A DNA stretch of 64,000 nucleotides from Klebsiella indica (GCF_005860775.1 NZ_VCHQ01000010.1:1-64000); one strand, 5' to 3'; shown: positions 1-10,283, numbered from the stretch's first letter. Notes: a model not told the origin generated them from the letters alone. Made by a program: numbers and translations.

Positions 1-245
1 CGTTTCGCCCGTCCCCCTGCACCCCCGGCATTGCGCTGAAAACCTGCCGCTGCGCGGTCCGCTCCACTCCGGCTTCATCTGGCGGACCGGGCGGGACTCG
101 ACGCTACTCGTCCCATCCCTGGGACTCGCCCTTCCAGGGCCAGCGCAAGCGCTGTTCAAAATTGCTCCCGGCAATTTTGTCCCTGTCTCGACCCGCCCTC
201 TGGCCGCCGTCCTGGCGGCCAGTCCTGGATGCGCGCCTGCGTTCT
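1..245. repeat. Chain of GC-rich hairpins (structured non-coding DNA)
   Basis: This stretch is markedly GC-rich and holds a run of closely spaced inverted repeats: 55-89 (8-bp stem), 110-125 (6 bp, 4-base loop), 128-140 (5 bp), 141-154 (6 bp), 157-179 (9 bp, 5-base loop) and 200-222 (9 bp, 5-base loop). Bases 89-102 can also pair imperfectly with 185-198 (seven uninterrupted pairs, then four of seven), enclosing the inner hairpins as a multi-branched fold. I see no convincing reading frame. It could be the edge of a mobile element, a single-strand DNA folding site or a structured RNA. It is cut by the window edge and its identity is unknown. Confidence 0.6.
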
Positions 246-774
246 CGCCAGGTTTCCTTGATGCGCCCAACCCCCATGCGGTGAGTCCGTTATTCGTCAG
301 GGGCTTTTCAGAGGCTGAAAATCATAAAAAAAGTTATATCCTTTATATTTCAGCCCGTAGTATCAGATCAGTAAGTGAATCAACCGAATCAGATTTTCGT
401 TTAAACCACCGATAATGCGATTGCCACAGGCAAATAAAAAAAGACAACACCGATGATTTGCTTAAGTGAACGGCATTACTGTCTGCGTCCTGGTTGTACG
501 CGCCGGATATGTGTATCGTTCCGGTATGACGCATCCTGGCGAGGCGAGGCCGTTCAAACGGATAGCCGTTTTGTAAGGTAACTTGAATTATTTTGCGTAT
601 TAGCCATCATGATCAAAAAATTGCTCGGTTTGCAGCAACAGGCGAGATTATTGCGTAAACTTTAGCAACTCGCTGTTTCTTTAAGGTCATTTGTACGCTG
701 TACTCACCGATCGCAGCGGCGCGGAAGAGTGTGGCGGCATATTTTTGTTTGGAATGGATACTTGGGTGGCTCTT
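246..774. other. Gene-free stretch upstream of dacC
   Basis: Base composition changes sharply here: GC-rich sequence ends near 300 and AT-rich sequence follows to about 680. Only short, unsupported reading frames are present, such as a 63-codon frame at 343-534 on the minus strand that resembles nothing I recognise. The final 100 bases presumably hold the dacC promoter. I see no tRNA or integrase gene. Confidence 0.5.
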
Positions 775-1977
775 ATGAAGCATGATGCATTTTCCCTTCG
801 CGGCATGGTGACAGGCTGCGCGCTTTTATTTTTCGCTGCGCCTGCGCTACAGGCTGCTGAACAACTCCCTGATGCCCCATCAATTGATGCCCGCGCCTGG
901 ATCCTGATGGACTATGACAGCGGAAAAGTGCTCAGCGAAGGCAATGCCGATGAAAAACTGGACCCGGCAAGTCTGACTAAAATCATGACCAGCTACGTTG
1001 TCGGCCAGGCGTTAAAGGCGGGTAAGATTAAGTCTACCGATATGGTGACGATTGGACGCGATGCGTGGGCAACAGGAAATCCGGCGCTGCGCGGTTCTTC
1101 GGTGATGTTCCTCAAACCGGGCATGCAGGTGTCGGTGGACGATCTTAATAAGGGCGTGATCGTTCAGTCCGGTAATGACGCCTGTATCGCGATTGCTGAT
1201 TATGTCGCAGGCAGCCAGGATGCGTTTATCAGCCTGATGAACGGCTATGCGAAGAAGCTGGGCCTGACTAACACCACGTTTATGACCGTACACGGCCTTG
1301 ATGCGCCGGGGCAGTTCAGTACCGCCCGCGATATGGCGTTACTCACCAAAGCGATGATTCATGATGTTCCGGAAGAGTATGCTATTAACAAAGTGAAAGA
1401 GTTTACCTTCAATAAAATCCGTCAGCCGAACCGCAATCGTCTGCTGTGGAGTACTAACCTCAATGTCGATGGCGTGAAAACCGGGACAACGGCTGGCGCA
1501 GGTTATAACCTGGTCTCTTCGGCGACGCAAAACGGCATGCGCCTGATTGCCGTGGTACTGGGAACCAAAACTGACCGCATCCGTTTTAATGAATCGGAAA
1601 AGCTGTTGACCTGGGGCTTCCGGTTTTATGAGACCGTGACGCCGATTAAACCTGATGCGACCTTTATTACCCAGCGCGTCTGGTTCGGCGACAGCAATGA
1701 AGCGAAACTGGGGGCGGGCGACGCCGGTTCTATTACGTTGCCGAAAGGCCAGTTGAAAAACCTCAAGGCCAGCTACACGCTGAATGACGCGCAGCTGACA
1801 GCGCCGCTGGCTAAAGGGCAGGTTGTTGGCACGATTGACTTCAAACTTAATGATAAGACCATTGAGCAGCGGCCGCTGATTGTGATGGAAGCGGTAAAAG
1901 AAGGCGGTTTTTTCAGCCGGATGCTTGATTTCGTGCTGATGAAACTGCACGGCTGGTTTGGTGGCTGGTTCTCGTAA
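775..1977 (+). CDS. dacC: D-alanyl-D-alanine carboxypeptidase DacC (PBP6a)
   Basis: Low-molecular-weight penicillin-binding protein that trims the terminal D-Ala from peptidoglycan pentapeptides in the periplasm. The 400-residue product has a signal peptide ending near residue 28 (ALQAAEQ) and all three active-site motifs: SLTK at 66-69, SGN at 132-134 and KTG at 235-237. An amphipathic C-terminus ([15 protein letters not shown]) should anchor it to the outer face of the inner membrane. ATG 775 gives exactly the E. coli length; an in-frame ATG at 754 is possible but would bury the signal peptide. It converges with deoR. Confidence 0.96.
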   Translation: MKHDAFSLRGMVTGCALLFFAAPALQAAEQLPDAPSIDARAWILMDYDSGKVLSEGNADEKLDPASLTKIMTSYVVGQALKAGKIKSTDMVTIGRDAWATGNPALRGSSVMFLKPGMQVSVDDLNKGVIVQSGNDACIAIADYVAGSQDAFISLMNGYAKKLGLTNTTFMTVHGLDAPGQFSTARDMALLTKAMIHDVPEEYAINKVKEFTFNKIRQPNRNRLLWSTNLNVDGVKTGTTAGAGYNLVSSATQNGMRLIAVVLGTKTDRIRFNESEKLLTWGFRFYETVTPIKPDATFITQRVWFGDSNEAKLGAGDAGSITLPKGQLKNLKASYTLNDAQLTAPLAKGQVVGTIDFKLNDKTIEQRPLIVMEAVKEGGFFSRMLDFVLMKLHGWFGGWFS

Positions 1978-1985
1978 CAGGCAGG

Positions 1986-2005
1986 CCGCGCCCTGCGGGG
2001 CGCGG
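1986..2005. terminator. Hairpin between convergent dacC and deoR
   Basis: An 8-bp GC-only stem with a four-base loop lies in the 35 bases between the two stop codons. There is no real T-run on either side, so it may be a weak or bidirectional terminator. Confidence 0.5.
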
Positions 2006-2012
2006 TTAGCGA

Positions 2013-2771
2013 TTAGTAAAGCAGGGAAATCTGTTTTTCTTTCGCCAGCGCGAGCAAATCGTCATTCGGGCAAACATCGCTGGCAATCACGTCAAACTGT
2101 GATAAATCCCCCATCCGCGCGGGCCGGACTTTAGCGAATTTACTGTGATCGACGACCAGCACGTGATAGCGGGCGTTTTTCATCGCCCAGTGTTTCACCG
2201 GCAGCTCTTCGAGGTTAAAGCAGGTTGCTCCCTGCTCGCAGTCGATACCGGCGGCGGAATAGAACGCGATATCCGGGCAAAGATGGCTTAGCGTATCCTG
2301 CAGGCTCAGTGGTTTAAAAATTGCGTTGCTGGCGTGAAATTCGCCGCCGCATAAAATTGCCCGACACTGGGGTTTTTCCTGCAAGGAAAGAAAGGTGTTG
2401 AGCGAATAGCATACCCCGGTAAAGGGCAGGGCGTTGTCAATGGCGTCAATTATCCACGGTGTGGTTGTCCCACAGTCGAAAAAAGCCATCTGATGGGCCT
2501 TAAGCAGCTTTGCCGCATGGCGGGCGGCGCGGCGTTTTTCATCCACCAGTCGCGTTTTCTGATCGCTCAGCAGGTAGTGCGTCGCGCTGCGCGGTTCCAG
2601 CACGATATAACCGCCGAGCAAAACTACCGGGCCATTGTGGCCGTTGAGATCGCGACGAATGGTCATTTCCGACACACCAAGCAGGGTTGCCGCCTCTTTC
2701 AGATGGAGTTTATCACTGCGCTTGAGTGCCTGAATAAGCTGACTGATACGTTCGTCACGACGAGTTTCCAT
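2013..2771 (-). CDS. deoR: Deoxyribonucleoside regulon repressor DeoR
   Basis: 252-residue DeoR-family repressor. The N-terminal winged helix-turn-helix covers about residues 20-45 (KEAATLLGVSEMTIRRDL), and the remainder is the sugar-phosphate-sensing DeoRC domain. In E. coli it represses deoCABD, nupG and tsx and is released by deoxyribose-5-phosphate. Length and sequence match the E. coli protein. It is transcribed away from ybjG, whose gene also lies on the minus strand upstream, separated by about 125 bases. Confidence 0.95.
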   Translation of the reverse strand: METRRDERISQLIQALKRSDKLHLKEAATLLGVSEMTIRRDLNGHNGPVVLLGGYIVLEPRSATHYLLSDQKTRLVDEKRRAARHAAKLLKAHQMAFFDCGTTTPWIIDAIDNALPFTGVCYSLNTFLSLQEKPQCRAILCGGEFHASNAIFKPLSLQDTLSHLCPDIAFYSAAGIDCEQGATCFNLEELPVKHWAMKNARYHVLVVDHSKFAKVRPARMGDLSQFDVIASDVCPNDDLLALAKEKQISLLY

Positions 2772-2896
2772 ATTCCCTCTACGCTGAAAGCGCCCTGCAC
2801 AGACAGGGCGTCAGCGGCGATTTTACCTGCCGGAAAAGGGTTAGTCACGCGCAGGCGCTGGGTCCGTCCGTAAGTACCGCCTGGTCCGAAAGGCGC

Positions 2897-3490
2897 TTAT
2901 CCGCGTACCCAGCCTTTACGAATCGGTAGCGAAAATAACAGGTGGTACAGCCGTTGCAGATGTGGGTAACACGTATTTCCCCCGCTTTGCCACAATAACT
3001 GGGCGCTCAGACAGGCACTCATCGCGGTAAGTAACCCGCCCAGCATATCCATCGGCCAGTGAACACCGAGATAAACTCTGGACCAGGCAATCGCGCAGGC
3101 CATGCCGATAAGCAATGCGCCTGACCACAGCCGATGCCAGAACATAAACGCCAGCGCGAAGGTAAAGCCGAGTGTACCGTGATTGCTTGGGAAGGAATTA
3201 TTCGGCGAATGATGCAGGAAGTTATAGCCGATACCGGCGGCAAACGGACGCTGATGGGGAAAAAGAAGGCCAAATAGCCAGGAAAGCGTGAGGCTAACGG
3301 CCAGCGCCATTATCACCTTACATACCAACTGGCGCTGATTTGGCTCCCAGAACCATAAGCCGAATACCCATAATGGCATAATAATAATCAGGTCTTTGGC
3401 GATAAACGTCGCGGTTTCAATTGCCCACCAGGGGGAAGCAGGGGTTGCATTAAGTAAGGCAAACAGCGCGTAGTTAATATTTTCCAGCAT
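2897..3490 (-). CDS. ybjG: Undecaprenyl-diphosphate phosphatase YbjG (PAP2 family)
   Basis: Integral inner-membrane PAP2 phosphatase of 197 residues that recycles undecaprenyl pyrophosphate at the periplasmic face. The family signature is complete: the RP of motif 1 at 81-82, PSNH at 101-104, and SRxxxxxHxxxD at 137-148 with the catalytic histidine. Several hydrophobic segments support a polytopic membrane protein. In E. coli it is one of three back-ups to BacA/UppP. A monocistronic gene is likely. Confidence 0.93.
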   Translation of the reverse strand: MLENINYALFALLNATPASPWWAIETATFIAKDLIIIMPLWVFGLWFWEPNQRQLVCKVIMALAVSLTLSWLFGLLFPHQRPFAAGIGYNFLHHSPNNSFPSNHGTLGFTFALAFMFWHRLWSGALLIGMACAIAWSRVYLGVHWPMDMLGGLLTAMSACLSAQLLWQSGGNTCYPHLQRLYHLLFSLPIRKGWVRG

Positions 3491-3805
3491 ACATCCAGGC
3501 TCTTTAATTCGTTAGCAACAAACCGCTCACCTTAAAAAACGGTATCGATAAGGTAAAGCAGTATTGTCTTAATTGTCAGACTGTTATGCATAAACCGGCC
3601 AGTAAGCTTCATCAACAGACCGAGGAAGGGAGTATATAGCGTGTCATTTAATTGCAACATAAACGAAATATACACAGCGGTATTTTTCTTTGCAGAGGAC
3701 ATCGTTATCCCGGAGGAAAAAGTTTTCATTGCTACTCACAATTCGCTATCTCCCGGGCACGACTTTCATTAAACTTTGCGCGGTTTTATTTAAATAAGAG
3801 ATTTC
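3491..3805. other. Intergenic region ybjG-mdfA
   Basis: 315 bases between divergent genes, AT-rich, and should contain both promoters. A 65-codon minus-strand frame at 3532-3729 lacks a plausible ribosome site and any family resemblance. No repeat or RNA gene seen. Confidence 0.5.
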
Positions 3806-5041
3806 ATGCACAATTATTCGCTTGCGGGCAAACGCCTCGGACGTCAGGCGCTGCTCTTTCCGCTGTGCCTGGTGTTATATGAATTCTCCACTTATATCGG
3901 CAACGACATGATCCAGCCGGGAATGCTCTCGGTCGTGGACGCGTTTGGCGTTGGCAATGAGTGGGTGCCGACCTCAATGACTGCCTATCTGGCGGGCGGT
4001 ATGTTCTTACAGTGGCTGCTGGGCCCGCTTTCGGATCGCATTGGCCGTCGTCCTGTGATGCTGACCGGCGTCGTATGGTTTATTGCGACCTGTCTGGCGA
4101 CGCTGCTGGCACAAACGATTGAACAGTTCACGCTATTGCGCTTTTTGCAGGGCATCAGCCTCTGTTTCATCGGCGCGGTCGGCTATGCGGCAATTCAGGA
4201 GTCTTTTGAAGAGGCGGTTTGCATCAAGATCACCGCCCTGATGGCGAACGTCGCGCTGATTGCGCCGCTACTCGGACCGCTGGTAGGCGCCGCCTGGGTT
4301 CACTTTCTGCCGTGGGAAATGATGTTTGTCCTGTTCGCCGTGCTGGCGACGATCGCGTTCGTCGGGCTACAGCGCGCGATGCCGGAAACCGCCACACGGC
4401 AGGGCGAAAAGCTATCGGTAAAAGCGCTGGGGCGTGATTATCGCGACGTGCTGAAAAACCGACGCTTTGTCGCTGGCGCGCTGGCGACCGGTTTTGTCAG
4501 CCTGCCGCTGCTGGCATGGATCGCCCAATCGCCGGTGATTATTATCAGCGGTGAGCAGGCGACCAGCTACGAGTATGGCCTGTTGCAGGTGCCGATTTTC
4601 GGCGCGTTGATTGCCGGTAATCTGGTTCTGGCGCGCCAGACATCGCGCAAGACGGTGCGCTCGCTGATTATCCTCGGCGGCTGGCCGATTATCACCGGGC
4701 TGCTGATTTCGGCGGCGGCGACGGTGGTTTCGGCGCATGCTTATCTGTGGATGACCGCAGGGCTGAGCGTTTATGCCTTCGGTATTGGTCTGGCGAACGC
4801 CGGGCTGGTGCGCCTGACGCTCTTCGCCAGCGACATGAGCAAGGGGACGGTGTCGGCGGCAATGGGTATGCTGCAGATGCTGATTTTTACCGTAGGGATC
4901 GAAGTCAGCAAACACGCCTGGGAATTCGGCGGCAGCGGGCTATTCAGCCTGTTAAATCTGCTGAGCGGAGCGTTGTGGCTGGTGATGACGGCTTATTTCC
5001 TGAAGGATAAGCGTGTGGGCAATTCTCGCGAGCCGCAGTAA
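3806..5041 (+). CDS. mdfA: Multidrug efflux pump MdfA (Cmr), MFS
   Basis: 411-residue, 12-helix major facilitator antiporter that exchanges protons for a wide range of drugs, including chloramphenicol and lipophilic cations. The key membrane-embedded acid, Glu26 ([11 protein letters not shown]), is at its canonical position. The MFS loop motif ([12 protein letters not shown]) follows helix 2, and the LLRFLQG region carries the conserved arginine of helix 4. The N-terminal ten residues differ from E. coli while the core is highly conserved. The E. coli neighbours ybjH and ybjI are absent downstream. Confidence 0.95.
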   Translation: MHNYSLAGKRLGRQALLFPLCLVLYEFSTYIGNDMIQPGMLSVVDAFGVGNEWVPTSMTAYLAGGMFLQWLLGPLSDRIGRRPVMLTGVVWFIATCLATLLAQTIEQFTLLRFLQGISLCFIGAVGYAAIQESFEEAVCIKITALMANVALIAPLLGPLVGAAWVHFLPWEMMFVLFAVLATIAFVGLQRAMPETATRQGEKLSVKALGRDYRDVLKNRRFVAGALATGFVSLPLLAWIAQSPVIIISGEQATSYEYGLLQVPIFGALIAGNLVLARQTSRKTVRSLIILGGWPIITGLLISAAATVVSAHAYLWMTAGLSVYAFGIGLANAGLVRLTLFASDMSKGTVSAAMGMLQMLIFTVGIEVSKHAWEFGGSGLFSLLNLLSGALWLVMTAYFLKDKRVGNSREPQ

Positions 5042-5053
5042 TCCTCTTGTTGA

Positions 5054-5081
5054 CCTGTTGCGATGTTGGCATCGCAACAGG
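5054..5081. terminator. Perfect 12-bp hairpin between convergent mdfA and ybjJ
   Basis: A perfect 12-bp inverted repeat with loop TTGG sits in the 61-base gap between the converging stop codons. It lacks a strong T-run, so it may be a bidirectional terminator or an mRNA 3'-end stabiliser. Confidence 0.6.
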
Positions 5082-5102
5082 CATTGTCCCCTCAGCGGCG
5101 GA

Positions 5103-6305
5103 TTAACCATTTTCGATAACAGGTTCAGGCTGTGGCTTAGCCACCGCCCGGGCGACGATGGCCGCGATCAGCACTAATGCCAGCACCACCATCATGGCGC
5201 TGCGCAGGCCGAAGTGTTCGCCGAGGAAACCCAGCAGCGGCGGCCCGACAAGAAAGGCGAGATAGCCGGTAATCGCCACCACGCTGACGCGCTTCGGCGC
5301 ATTGGGGCCGGTATCGCTGGCGGCGGAAATGGTCAACGGGAAACCCAGTGACGCGCCGAGACCCCAAAGCAATACGGAGAGACCGGCGATCCACGGACTA
5401 TCGACAAAAATAATCAGGCCAATGCCCAGCGCGCCCATGATGGCGCTGGCGCGGACAACCGCGACCCGGCTGTAGCGGTCGATAAACCAGCCGCCGGTAA
5501 AACGGCCGATGGTCATCCCGAGGGTGAAACCCGCGTAAATGAGGGAGCCGGACGTTGGGCTGAAGCCGTGGCCGTCAACCATCAGCAGCGGTAGCCAGTC
5601 GTTGGCGGAGCCTTCGGCAAACGCCATCGCCAGCACGATCACGCCAATCAACAGCAACTGGATATCGCGCCATATCGGCATGCCTTTGCCTTCATGATGT
5701 GCGGCTTCCGCGGCATTTTTGCCGGTACCATCAGGAATGGCGCGAATCGCGATAGCGACAGGGGCGATAGCCGCCAGCGCCGCCAGCAGAATATGCAGCG
5801 TGGCGGGCAGGCCGAAGCCCGTCACCGCCATACCTATTCCGGCGCCAATCAGCGTGCCAAAGCTATAGAACCCATGCATCATTGGCAGGACGGTTTTCTT
5901 CATTTCACGTTCAACGGCTGCGCCTTCGACGTTAATTGCCACCTCGACGGAACCAAAGCTGGCGCCAAAGATGGCTAAGCCAGCCGCAAACAGCACGGCT
6001 GAGTTGACCCATAGCGCGGCGCTGAGCACCAGCATTCCAGCCACTGCGCAGGACATCGTGGCGCGAATGACTTTACGGGTGCCAAATCGATTAACCAGCC
6101 ACGCCGAGCAGAGAATGCCGCTCATGGAGCCTATTGACAGGCCAAAGAGAACAATGCCCATCTCTGCTGTGGAGAGCGCAAGCCGATCGCGAATTGCCGG
6201 CGTGCGGGTTGCCCATGAGGCCATCAACAATCCGGGAATAAAAAAGAAGGTGAATAGCGCCCACAGCCGTAGCTGGAGGGCTCTACGGGAGGTTTGCGCT
6301 GTCAT
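5103..6305 (-). CDS. ybjJ: MFS transporter YbjJ
   Basis: Predicted 12-helix major facilitator of 400 residues. ATG 6305 (protein [10 protein letters not shown]) was chosen because it gives the E. coli length; an upstream start at 6368 would add 21 cysteine-rich residues with no homology. The MFS motif after helix 2 reads NRFGTRKV, and [11 protein letters not shown] follows the central loop. The substrate is unknown. It is divergent from ybjK, an arrangement typical of a TetR-type regulator controlling an adjacent transporter. Confidence 0.9.
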   Translation of the reverse strand: MTAQTSRRALQLRLWALFTFFFIPGLLMASWATRTPAIRDRLALSTAEMGIVLFGLSIGSMSGILCSAWLVNRFGTRKVIRATMSCAVAGMLVLSAALWVNSAVLFAAGLAIFGASFGSVEVAINVEGAAVEREMKKTVLPMMHGFYSFGTLIGAGIGMAVTGFGLPATLHILLAALAAIAPVAIAIRAIPDGTGKNAAEAAHHEGKGMPIWRDIQLLLIGVIVLAMAFAEGSANDWLPLLMVDGHGFSPTSGSLIYAGFTLGMTIGRFTGGWFIDRYSRVAVVRASAIMGALGIGLIIFVDSPWIAGLSVLLWGLGASLGFPLTISAASDTGPNAPKRVSVVAITGYLAFLVGPPLLGFLGEHFGLRSAMMVVLALVLIAAIVARAVAKPQPEPVIENG

Positions 6306-6483
6306 CCGTAAATGCCTGTGAGTAAAGAGATGGCGACAACAGTAGCAAATTTGTGTACATTTGTACATAAATCTGATTTACCGCTGACCGTCTTTCCGTG
6401 ACCGTAGCGTGTTGATTTACCCTGAGGAATTTTTTAAACGCGCCGCGTGACTGAGCGTTTATTTGCATGAAAGAGGAAAATTG

Positions 6484-7026
6484 ATGGCCCGTCGACCGAA
6501 CGATCCGCAGCGCCGGGAGCGCATATTACAGGCGACGCTGGACACTATCGCTATCCACGGCATCCATGCGGTAACCCACCGGAAAATCGCCACATGCGCC
6601 GGTGTGCCCTTGGGCTCGCTGACGTACTATTTCAGCGGTATTGAGGCACTGGTCGAAGAAGCGTTCCGTCTGTTTACTGACCAGATGATGGCGCAGTATC
6701 AGCAGTTTTTTGTCGCTGTCAGTACCCGCGAGCAGGCATGTGACGCTATTGCCGGGATGATTTTCAGCGCTCAGGTCACCACTGCGCGCAATATGAAATT
6801 GATGTACCAGCTTTATGCATTTTGCAGCAGCCAGCCAACGTTAAAAGCGGTGATGCAGAACTGGATGCTACGGAGTCAGAAAACCCTGGAGCAGTGGTTT
6901 GAACCGGCAACGGCCCGCGGGCTGGATGCCTTTATCGAGGGGATGACGCTGCACTTTGTGACCGACAGCGCGCCGCTTTCAAAAGAGGCGATTCGCCTGA
7001 TGGTGGGCAGACTGGCGGGGGAGTGA
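6484..7026 (+). CDS. rcdA: TetR-family regulator YbjK (RcdA)
   Basis: 180-residue TetR-type DNA-binding protein. The N-terminal helix-turn-helix (about 30-50, [20 protein letters not shown]) is intact, followed by a helical ligand/dimer domain. ATG 6484 is preceded by AGAGGA at good spacing, whereas the earlier in-frame ATG at 6463 lacks a comparable site. In E. coli it activates csgD and affects biofilm formation. The 180-base gap to divergent ybjJ probably holds both promoters. Confidence 0.88.
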   Translation: MARRPNDPQRRERILQATLDTIAIHGIHAVTHRKIATCAGVPLGSLTYYFSGIEALVEEAFRLFTDQMMAQYQQFFVAVSTREQACDAIAGMIFSAQVTTARNMKLMYQLYAFCSSQPTLKAVMQNWMLRSQKTLEQWFEPATARGLDAFIEGMTLHFVTDSAPLSKEAIRLMVGRLAGE

Positions 7027-7042
7027 GCGGGGCGCAGAAAAC

Positions 7043-7121
7043 AAAAAACCCATCAACCTTGAACCAAATTGGCGGGGTTGATGGGCTCCACAAAATGGGG
7101 ACATCAAAGAAAAGCAGTGGC
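7043..7121 (-). ncRNA. rybB: Small RNA RybB
   Basis: The minus strand from 7121 matches the 79-nt E. coli/Salmonella RybB almost base for base. It begins with the 5' seed GCCACTGCTTTTC used to base-pair with omp mRNAs. It ends with a 10-bp terminator stem (CCCATCAACC / GGTTGATGGG) and a T-run at 7043-7048. RybB is an Hfq-dependent repressor of many outer-membrane protein mRNAs. Its site between ybjK and ybjL is the same as in E. coli. Confidence 0.97.
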
Positions 7122-7127
7122 ACTACT

Positions 7128-7154
7128 TATGACTGATGCCGTGAAAAAAAGTTC
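7128..7154 (-). promoter_or_regulatory. SigmaE-type promoter of rybB
   Basis: Reading the minus strand, GAACTT (7154-7149) and GTCATA (7133-7128) are separated by 15 bases, and the -10 lies six bases before the RybB 5' end. This matches the extracytoplasmic-stress sigmaE promoter pattern known for rybB. Confidence 0.85.
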
Positions 7155-7183
7155 TGCGTATGTGCGTTTTTTTTCTGAAAAAT

Positions 7184-8869
7184 TTACCGCAACCCAGGCC
7201 AGATGATGACAATCAGCGTACCCGCCAGGGTTAGCAGCACGTTAGCGATGGCATAGGTTCCGGCGTATCCCAGCGCGGGAATGTTGCTGCGTGCGGTATC
7301 GCTGATGATTTCCATCGCCGGAGCGCAGGTACGGGCGCCCATCATTGCGCCGAAGAGCATCGCACGGTTCATTCGCAAAATATACGCGCCGAACAGGAAG
7401 CAGATCACGACCGGCACCAGACTGACGATAAGCCCGGCTGCCAGCATCTGGCCGCCGACGGCGCCAAGACCGTTGTTAATCCCCGCACCGGCGCTGAGGC
7501 CGACCCCGGCCATAAACACCATTAGCCCGAACTCTTTCACCATATTCAGCGCGCCCTGAGGGATATAGCCGAACGTCGGGTGGTTAGCACGCAGGAAGCC
7601 GAGCATAATCCCGGCAAACAGCAGACCGGCAGCATTCCCGATACCGAAGCTAAATGAGCTGAACTGGAAGGTGATCATGCCGATCATCAGGCCAACGATA
7701 AAGAAAGCGCAGAAGGCGAGCAGGTCGGTCACCTGGCTGTGAATGGAGATAAAGCCGATACGGTCCGCCACGGTTTTAACGCGACGGGCATCGCCGCTGA
7801 CCTGTAAAACATCGCCCTTATTGAGCACCACGTTATCGTCAATCGGCATTTCGATCTGGCTGCGAATAACCCGGTTTAAGAAGCAACCGTGATCGGTAAG
7901 TTTCAGTTGTGCCAGCCGACGACCGACGGCGTTGTGGTTTTTTACCACGATCTCTTCGGTGACGATACGCATATCCAGCAGGTCGCGGTCGAAGACCTCT
8001 TTGCCGTTACGAAAGCTGGGATCGAGACGGGCATGGGCGTCCGGATAGCCCACCAGCGCAATATCATCGCCCATTTGCAGCACCGCATCGCCGTCCGGGT
8101 TGGCCAGAATGCCGTTACGGCGAATACGCTCGATATAGCAGCCGGTCTGGCGGTAAATACCCAGTTCGCGCAGATTTTTACCATCAGCCCATGCCACCAG
8201 TTCCGGGCCGACGCGATAGGCGCGGATCACCGGCAGATAGACCTTGCGCCGGGAGTCGGTATCAAGACCACGCTCACGGGCGATTTGCTGGGCGCTGGTT
8301 TGCAAATCCTGATGCTGCAATTTCGGCATATAGCGCGCGCCGACGATCAGGCTCACCAGGCCGATCAGATAGGTCAGGGCATAGCCGAGGCTGAGATGAT
8401 CGAGCGAGACGGCAAGCTGGTCGCGGGCCATGCCGAAGTGGCGTAGCGTATCCCCGGCGCCAACCAGCACCGGCGTTGAGGTCATGGCGCCGGCCAGCAT
8501 GCCGGCCGTCAGACCGATATCCCAGCCAAATAACTTGCCCAGCCCCATGGCGATCAGCATGGCGCTGCCCACCATGACCAGCGCGAGCATCAGGTAATTT
8601 TTGCCATCGCGAAAAAAAATAGAAAAAAAGTTGGGGCCTGCTTCGACGCCAACACAAAAAATAAACAGCATAAAGCCGAGATTCAGGGCATCAGTGTTAA
8701 TTGTGAAATGCTGCTGGCCTAATAATAGGGAAACGACTAAAACGCCAATAGAATTACCAAGTTGTACCGGCCCGAGACGCAGTTTCCCGAGGCAGAGACC
8801 TAATGCAAGCACAACGAACAGTAACAGGATGTAATTCCCGTTTAACAAATCTGCGACGTTTATATTCAC
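7184..8869 (-). CDS. ybjL: Putative transporter YbjL (AAE family, RCK domains)
   Basis: 561-residue membrane protein of the aspartate-alanine exchanger family. Two blocks of transmembrane helices (about 1-180 and 390-561) flank a cytoplasmic centre with two TrkA-C/RCK-C domains (about 205-380), which usually bind a regulatory ligand. GTG 8869 (protein starting [11 protein letters not shown]) gives exactly the E. coli length and alignment; a further 35 upstream codons are open but unlike anything conserved. In E. coli its overproduction affects glutamate efflux. The true substrate is uncertain. Confidence 0.9.
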   Translation of the reverse strand: MNINVADLLNGNYILLLFVVLALGLCLGKLRLGPVQLGNSIGVLVVSLLLGQQHFTINTDALNLGFMLFIFCVGVEAGPNFFSIFFRDGKNYLMLALVMVGSAMLIAMGLGKLFGWDIGLTAGMLAGAMTSTPVLVGAGDTLRHFGMARDQLAVSLDHLSLGYALTYLIGLVSLIVGARYMPKLQHQDLQTSAQQIARERGLDTDSRRKVYLPVIRAYRVGPELVAWADGKNLRELGIYRQTGCYIERIRRNGILANPDGDAVLQMGDDIALVGYPDAHARLDPSFRNGKEVFDRDLLDMRIVTEEIVVKNHNAVGRRLAQLKLTDHGCFLNRVIRSQIEMPIDDNVVLNKGDVLQVSGDARRVKTVADRIGFISIHSQVTDLLAFCAFFIVGLMIGMITFQFSSFSFGIGNAAGLLFAGIMLGFLRANHPTFGYIPQGALNMVKEFGLMVFMAGVGLSAGAGINNGLGAVGGQMLAAGLIVSLVPVVICFLFGAYILRMNRAMLFGAMMGARTCAPAMEIISDTARSNIPALGYAGTYAIANVLLTLAGTLIVIIWPGLR

Positions 8870-9137
8870 GAAAGCCAACTTCTCATTTACTAGTAAGCTA
8901 TTGAAGAAAATGGTTATTTTATCTAAGGTTGATCCAGTGTTCTTGTTGTCCTGAACGCTATTCTGGCATCCCAATTATAACCAGTAAAATATAGCCGCTA
9001 GTTTAATCTTTCCTGGGGACTGCGGCTAGTCACAATCGTTTTTGCATCTACAGGATCTTATATTGGCAGGAATTGCCAGAATCTTTATCTGACTGGACGA
9101 AGTGGACGTTAGCTAGAGGTAAAATCAGGAGGATGTG

Positions 9138-9521
9138 GTGAAAGCTGAGCGTGCCTGGGCGGGTATTATCTGCGGGTTCTTTCTATTTATCGTGGTCTGT
9201 TTGTCATTGCTGTTTTATATGAAAGGCGCCTTTCCGACGACCGGGAATCCGGAGTTCGGGCTGCTGTTTTTTTTACTGCCCGGCGCGGTGGCAAGCGGCC
9301 TCTCTCCAGGGCAGCGGGTACTTTACCCGCTGCTCGGGGCGATACTGGCTGTTCCTGTCTGTCTGACGGTAATGCGGCTTTTCTTTGTAACTCAGCGCTC
9401 TGTCTGGCAGGAACTGGCGTGGCTGTTCAGCGCGGTATTCTGGTGTGCGCTGGGCGCCCTCTGTTTCTTGTTTATTTGCGCCTGGCTGAGTACCAGACGC
9501 AGGCACTCGTCAGAAGAGTGA
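9138..9521 (+). CDS. ybjM: Inner membrane protein YbjM
   Basis: Small (about 127 residues) membrane protein of unknown function with four predicted hydrophobic segments. GTG 9138 was preferred because AGGAGG (9127-9132) stands five bases upstream; GTG 9135 is too close. It aligns with E. coli YbjM throughout but with only moderate identity, lower than its neighbours. It converges with grxA with three bases between stop codons. Confidence 0.85.
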   Translation: MKAERAWAGIICGFFLFIVVCLSLLFYMKGAFPTTGNPEFGLLFFLLPGAVASGLSPGQRVLYPLLGAILAVPVCLTVMRLFFVTQRSVWQELAWLFSAVFWCALGALCFLFICAWLSTRRRHSSEE

Positions 9522-9524
9522 GTC

Positions 9525-9788
9525 TCAGGCAAACAGGCCGAGATTCTCCTTCGCCCAGGCTTCAAAATCGGTGCAGCCGCCGATGTGTTTCTGGTCGACA
9601 AAAATCTGCGGTACCGTTTCAACCGGTTTTCCCACAGTTTTTTCCAGATCGGCTTTGCTGATGCCTTCGGCGTGAATATCAATGTAACGATAGTTAAAAT
9701 CATCGCGCTCATTGCTCAGTTTTTCTGCCAGCTCTTTGGCGCGAACGCAATACGGGCAACCGGGACGGCCAAAAATGACGGTAAACAT
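9525..9788 (-). CDS. grxA: Glutaredoxin 1 GrxA
   Basis: 87-residue glutaredoxin with the dithiol active site CPYC at residues 11-14 and the glutathione-binding TVPQIF loop. It uses glutathione to reduce ribonucleotide reductase, PAPS reductase and oxidised OxyR in the cytosol. In E. coli it belongs to the OxyR regulon; I could not confirm an OxyR site by eye in the gap to ybjC. Confidence 0.96.
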   Translation of the reverse strand: MFTVIFGRPGCPYCVRAKELAEKLSNERDDFNYRYIDIHAEGISKADLEKTVGKPVETVPQIFVDQKHIGGCTDFEAWAKENLGLFA

Positions 9789-9992
9789 AGTCTCTCTCCT
9801 TTATTCTCTGCCTGATGGCGAATGGCGCGTATCATGCCGTGTTATGCCGGTGAGGGAAAGAAGGTTCTGCCTTTTGCTTTGATGGCTTATGCTTATGTTT
9901 GATAAATATTTTGCTGATGAAACCGCTATACTGGCCCGACAGGCGCGTCGTATTCGCGTGATAATGCGAACTATCTGGATCGGAGGAGCATG

Positions 9993-10283
9993 ATGCGATC
10001 GCCCGCACTATTGCCAAAACGTGTTCTGGTCATTGAGATTATCGGCGTAGCGCTGTTGACCCTGGCCTGGCTTTCGCTTAATCAATACGTCAGCCTGCCA
10101 GCGCCGCTCGCCAGTCCAACGGCGGCGCTGTTGATGATTTTTGCCGGGGTTTTGCTGATGCTTCCGGCTGCCGTGGCGCTAACGTGGCGGCTGGCGAAAA
10201 TTATCGCTCCGCAGTTGACGCAAACGAAAAATACACCTTCATCATTGCCTGACAGAGAAAAACGAGATGACGCCAACCATTGA
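9993..10283 (+). CDS. ybjC: Membrane protein YbjC
   Basis: 96-residue protein with two hydrophobic helices, aligning with E. coli YbjC at roughly half identity. ATG 9993 (MRSPALLPK) matches the E. coli start; ATG 9990 immediately before it is also possible behind GGAGGA. It overlaps nfsA by 17 bases. In E. coli ybjC is co-transcribed with nfsA and rimK and is induced by SoxS/MarA. Function unknown. Confidence 0.83.
   Translation: MRSPALLPKRVLVIEIIGVALLTLAWLSLNQYVSLPAPLASPTAALLMIFAGVLLMLPAAVALTWRLAKIIAPQLTQTKNTPSSLPDREKRDDANH

Noticed and set aside
343-534. 63-codon minus-strand frame upstream of dacC
   Set aside because: No recognisable family, weak start context, and AT-rich intergenic composition.
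1339-1950. 203-codon frame opposite dacC
   Set aside because: Antisense shadow; dacC has all catalytic motifs and the expected length.
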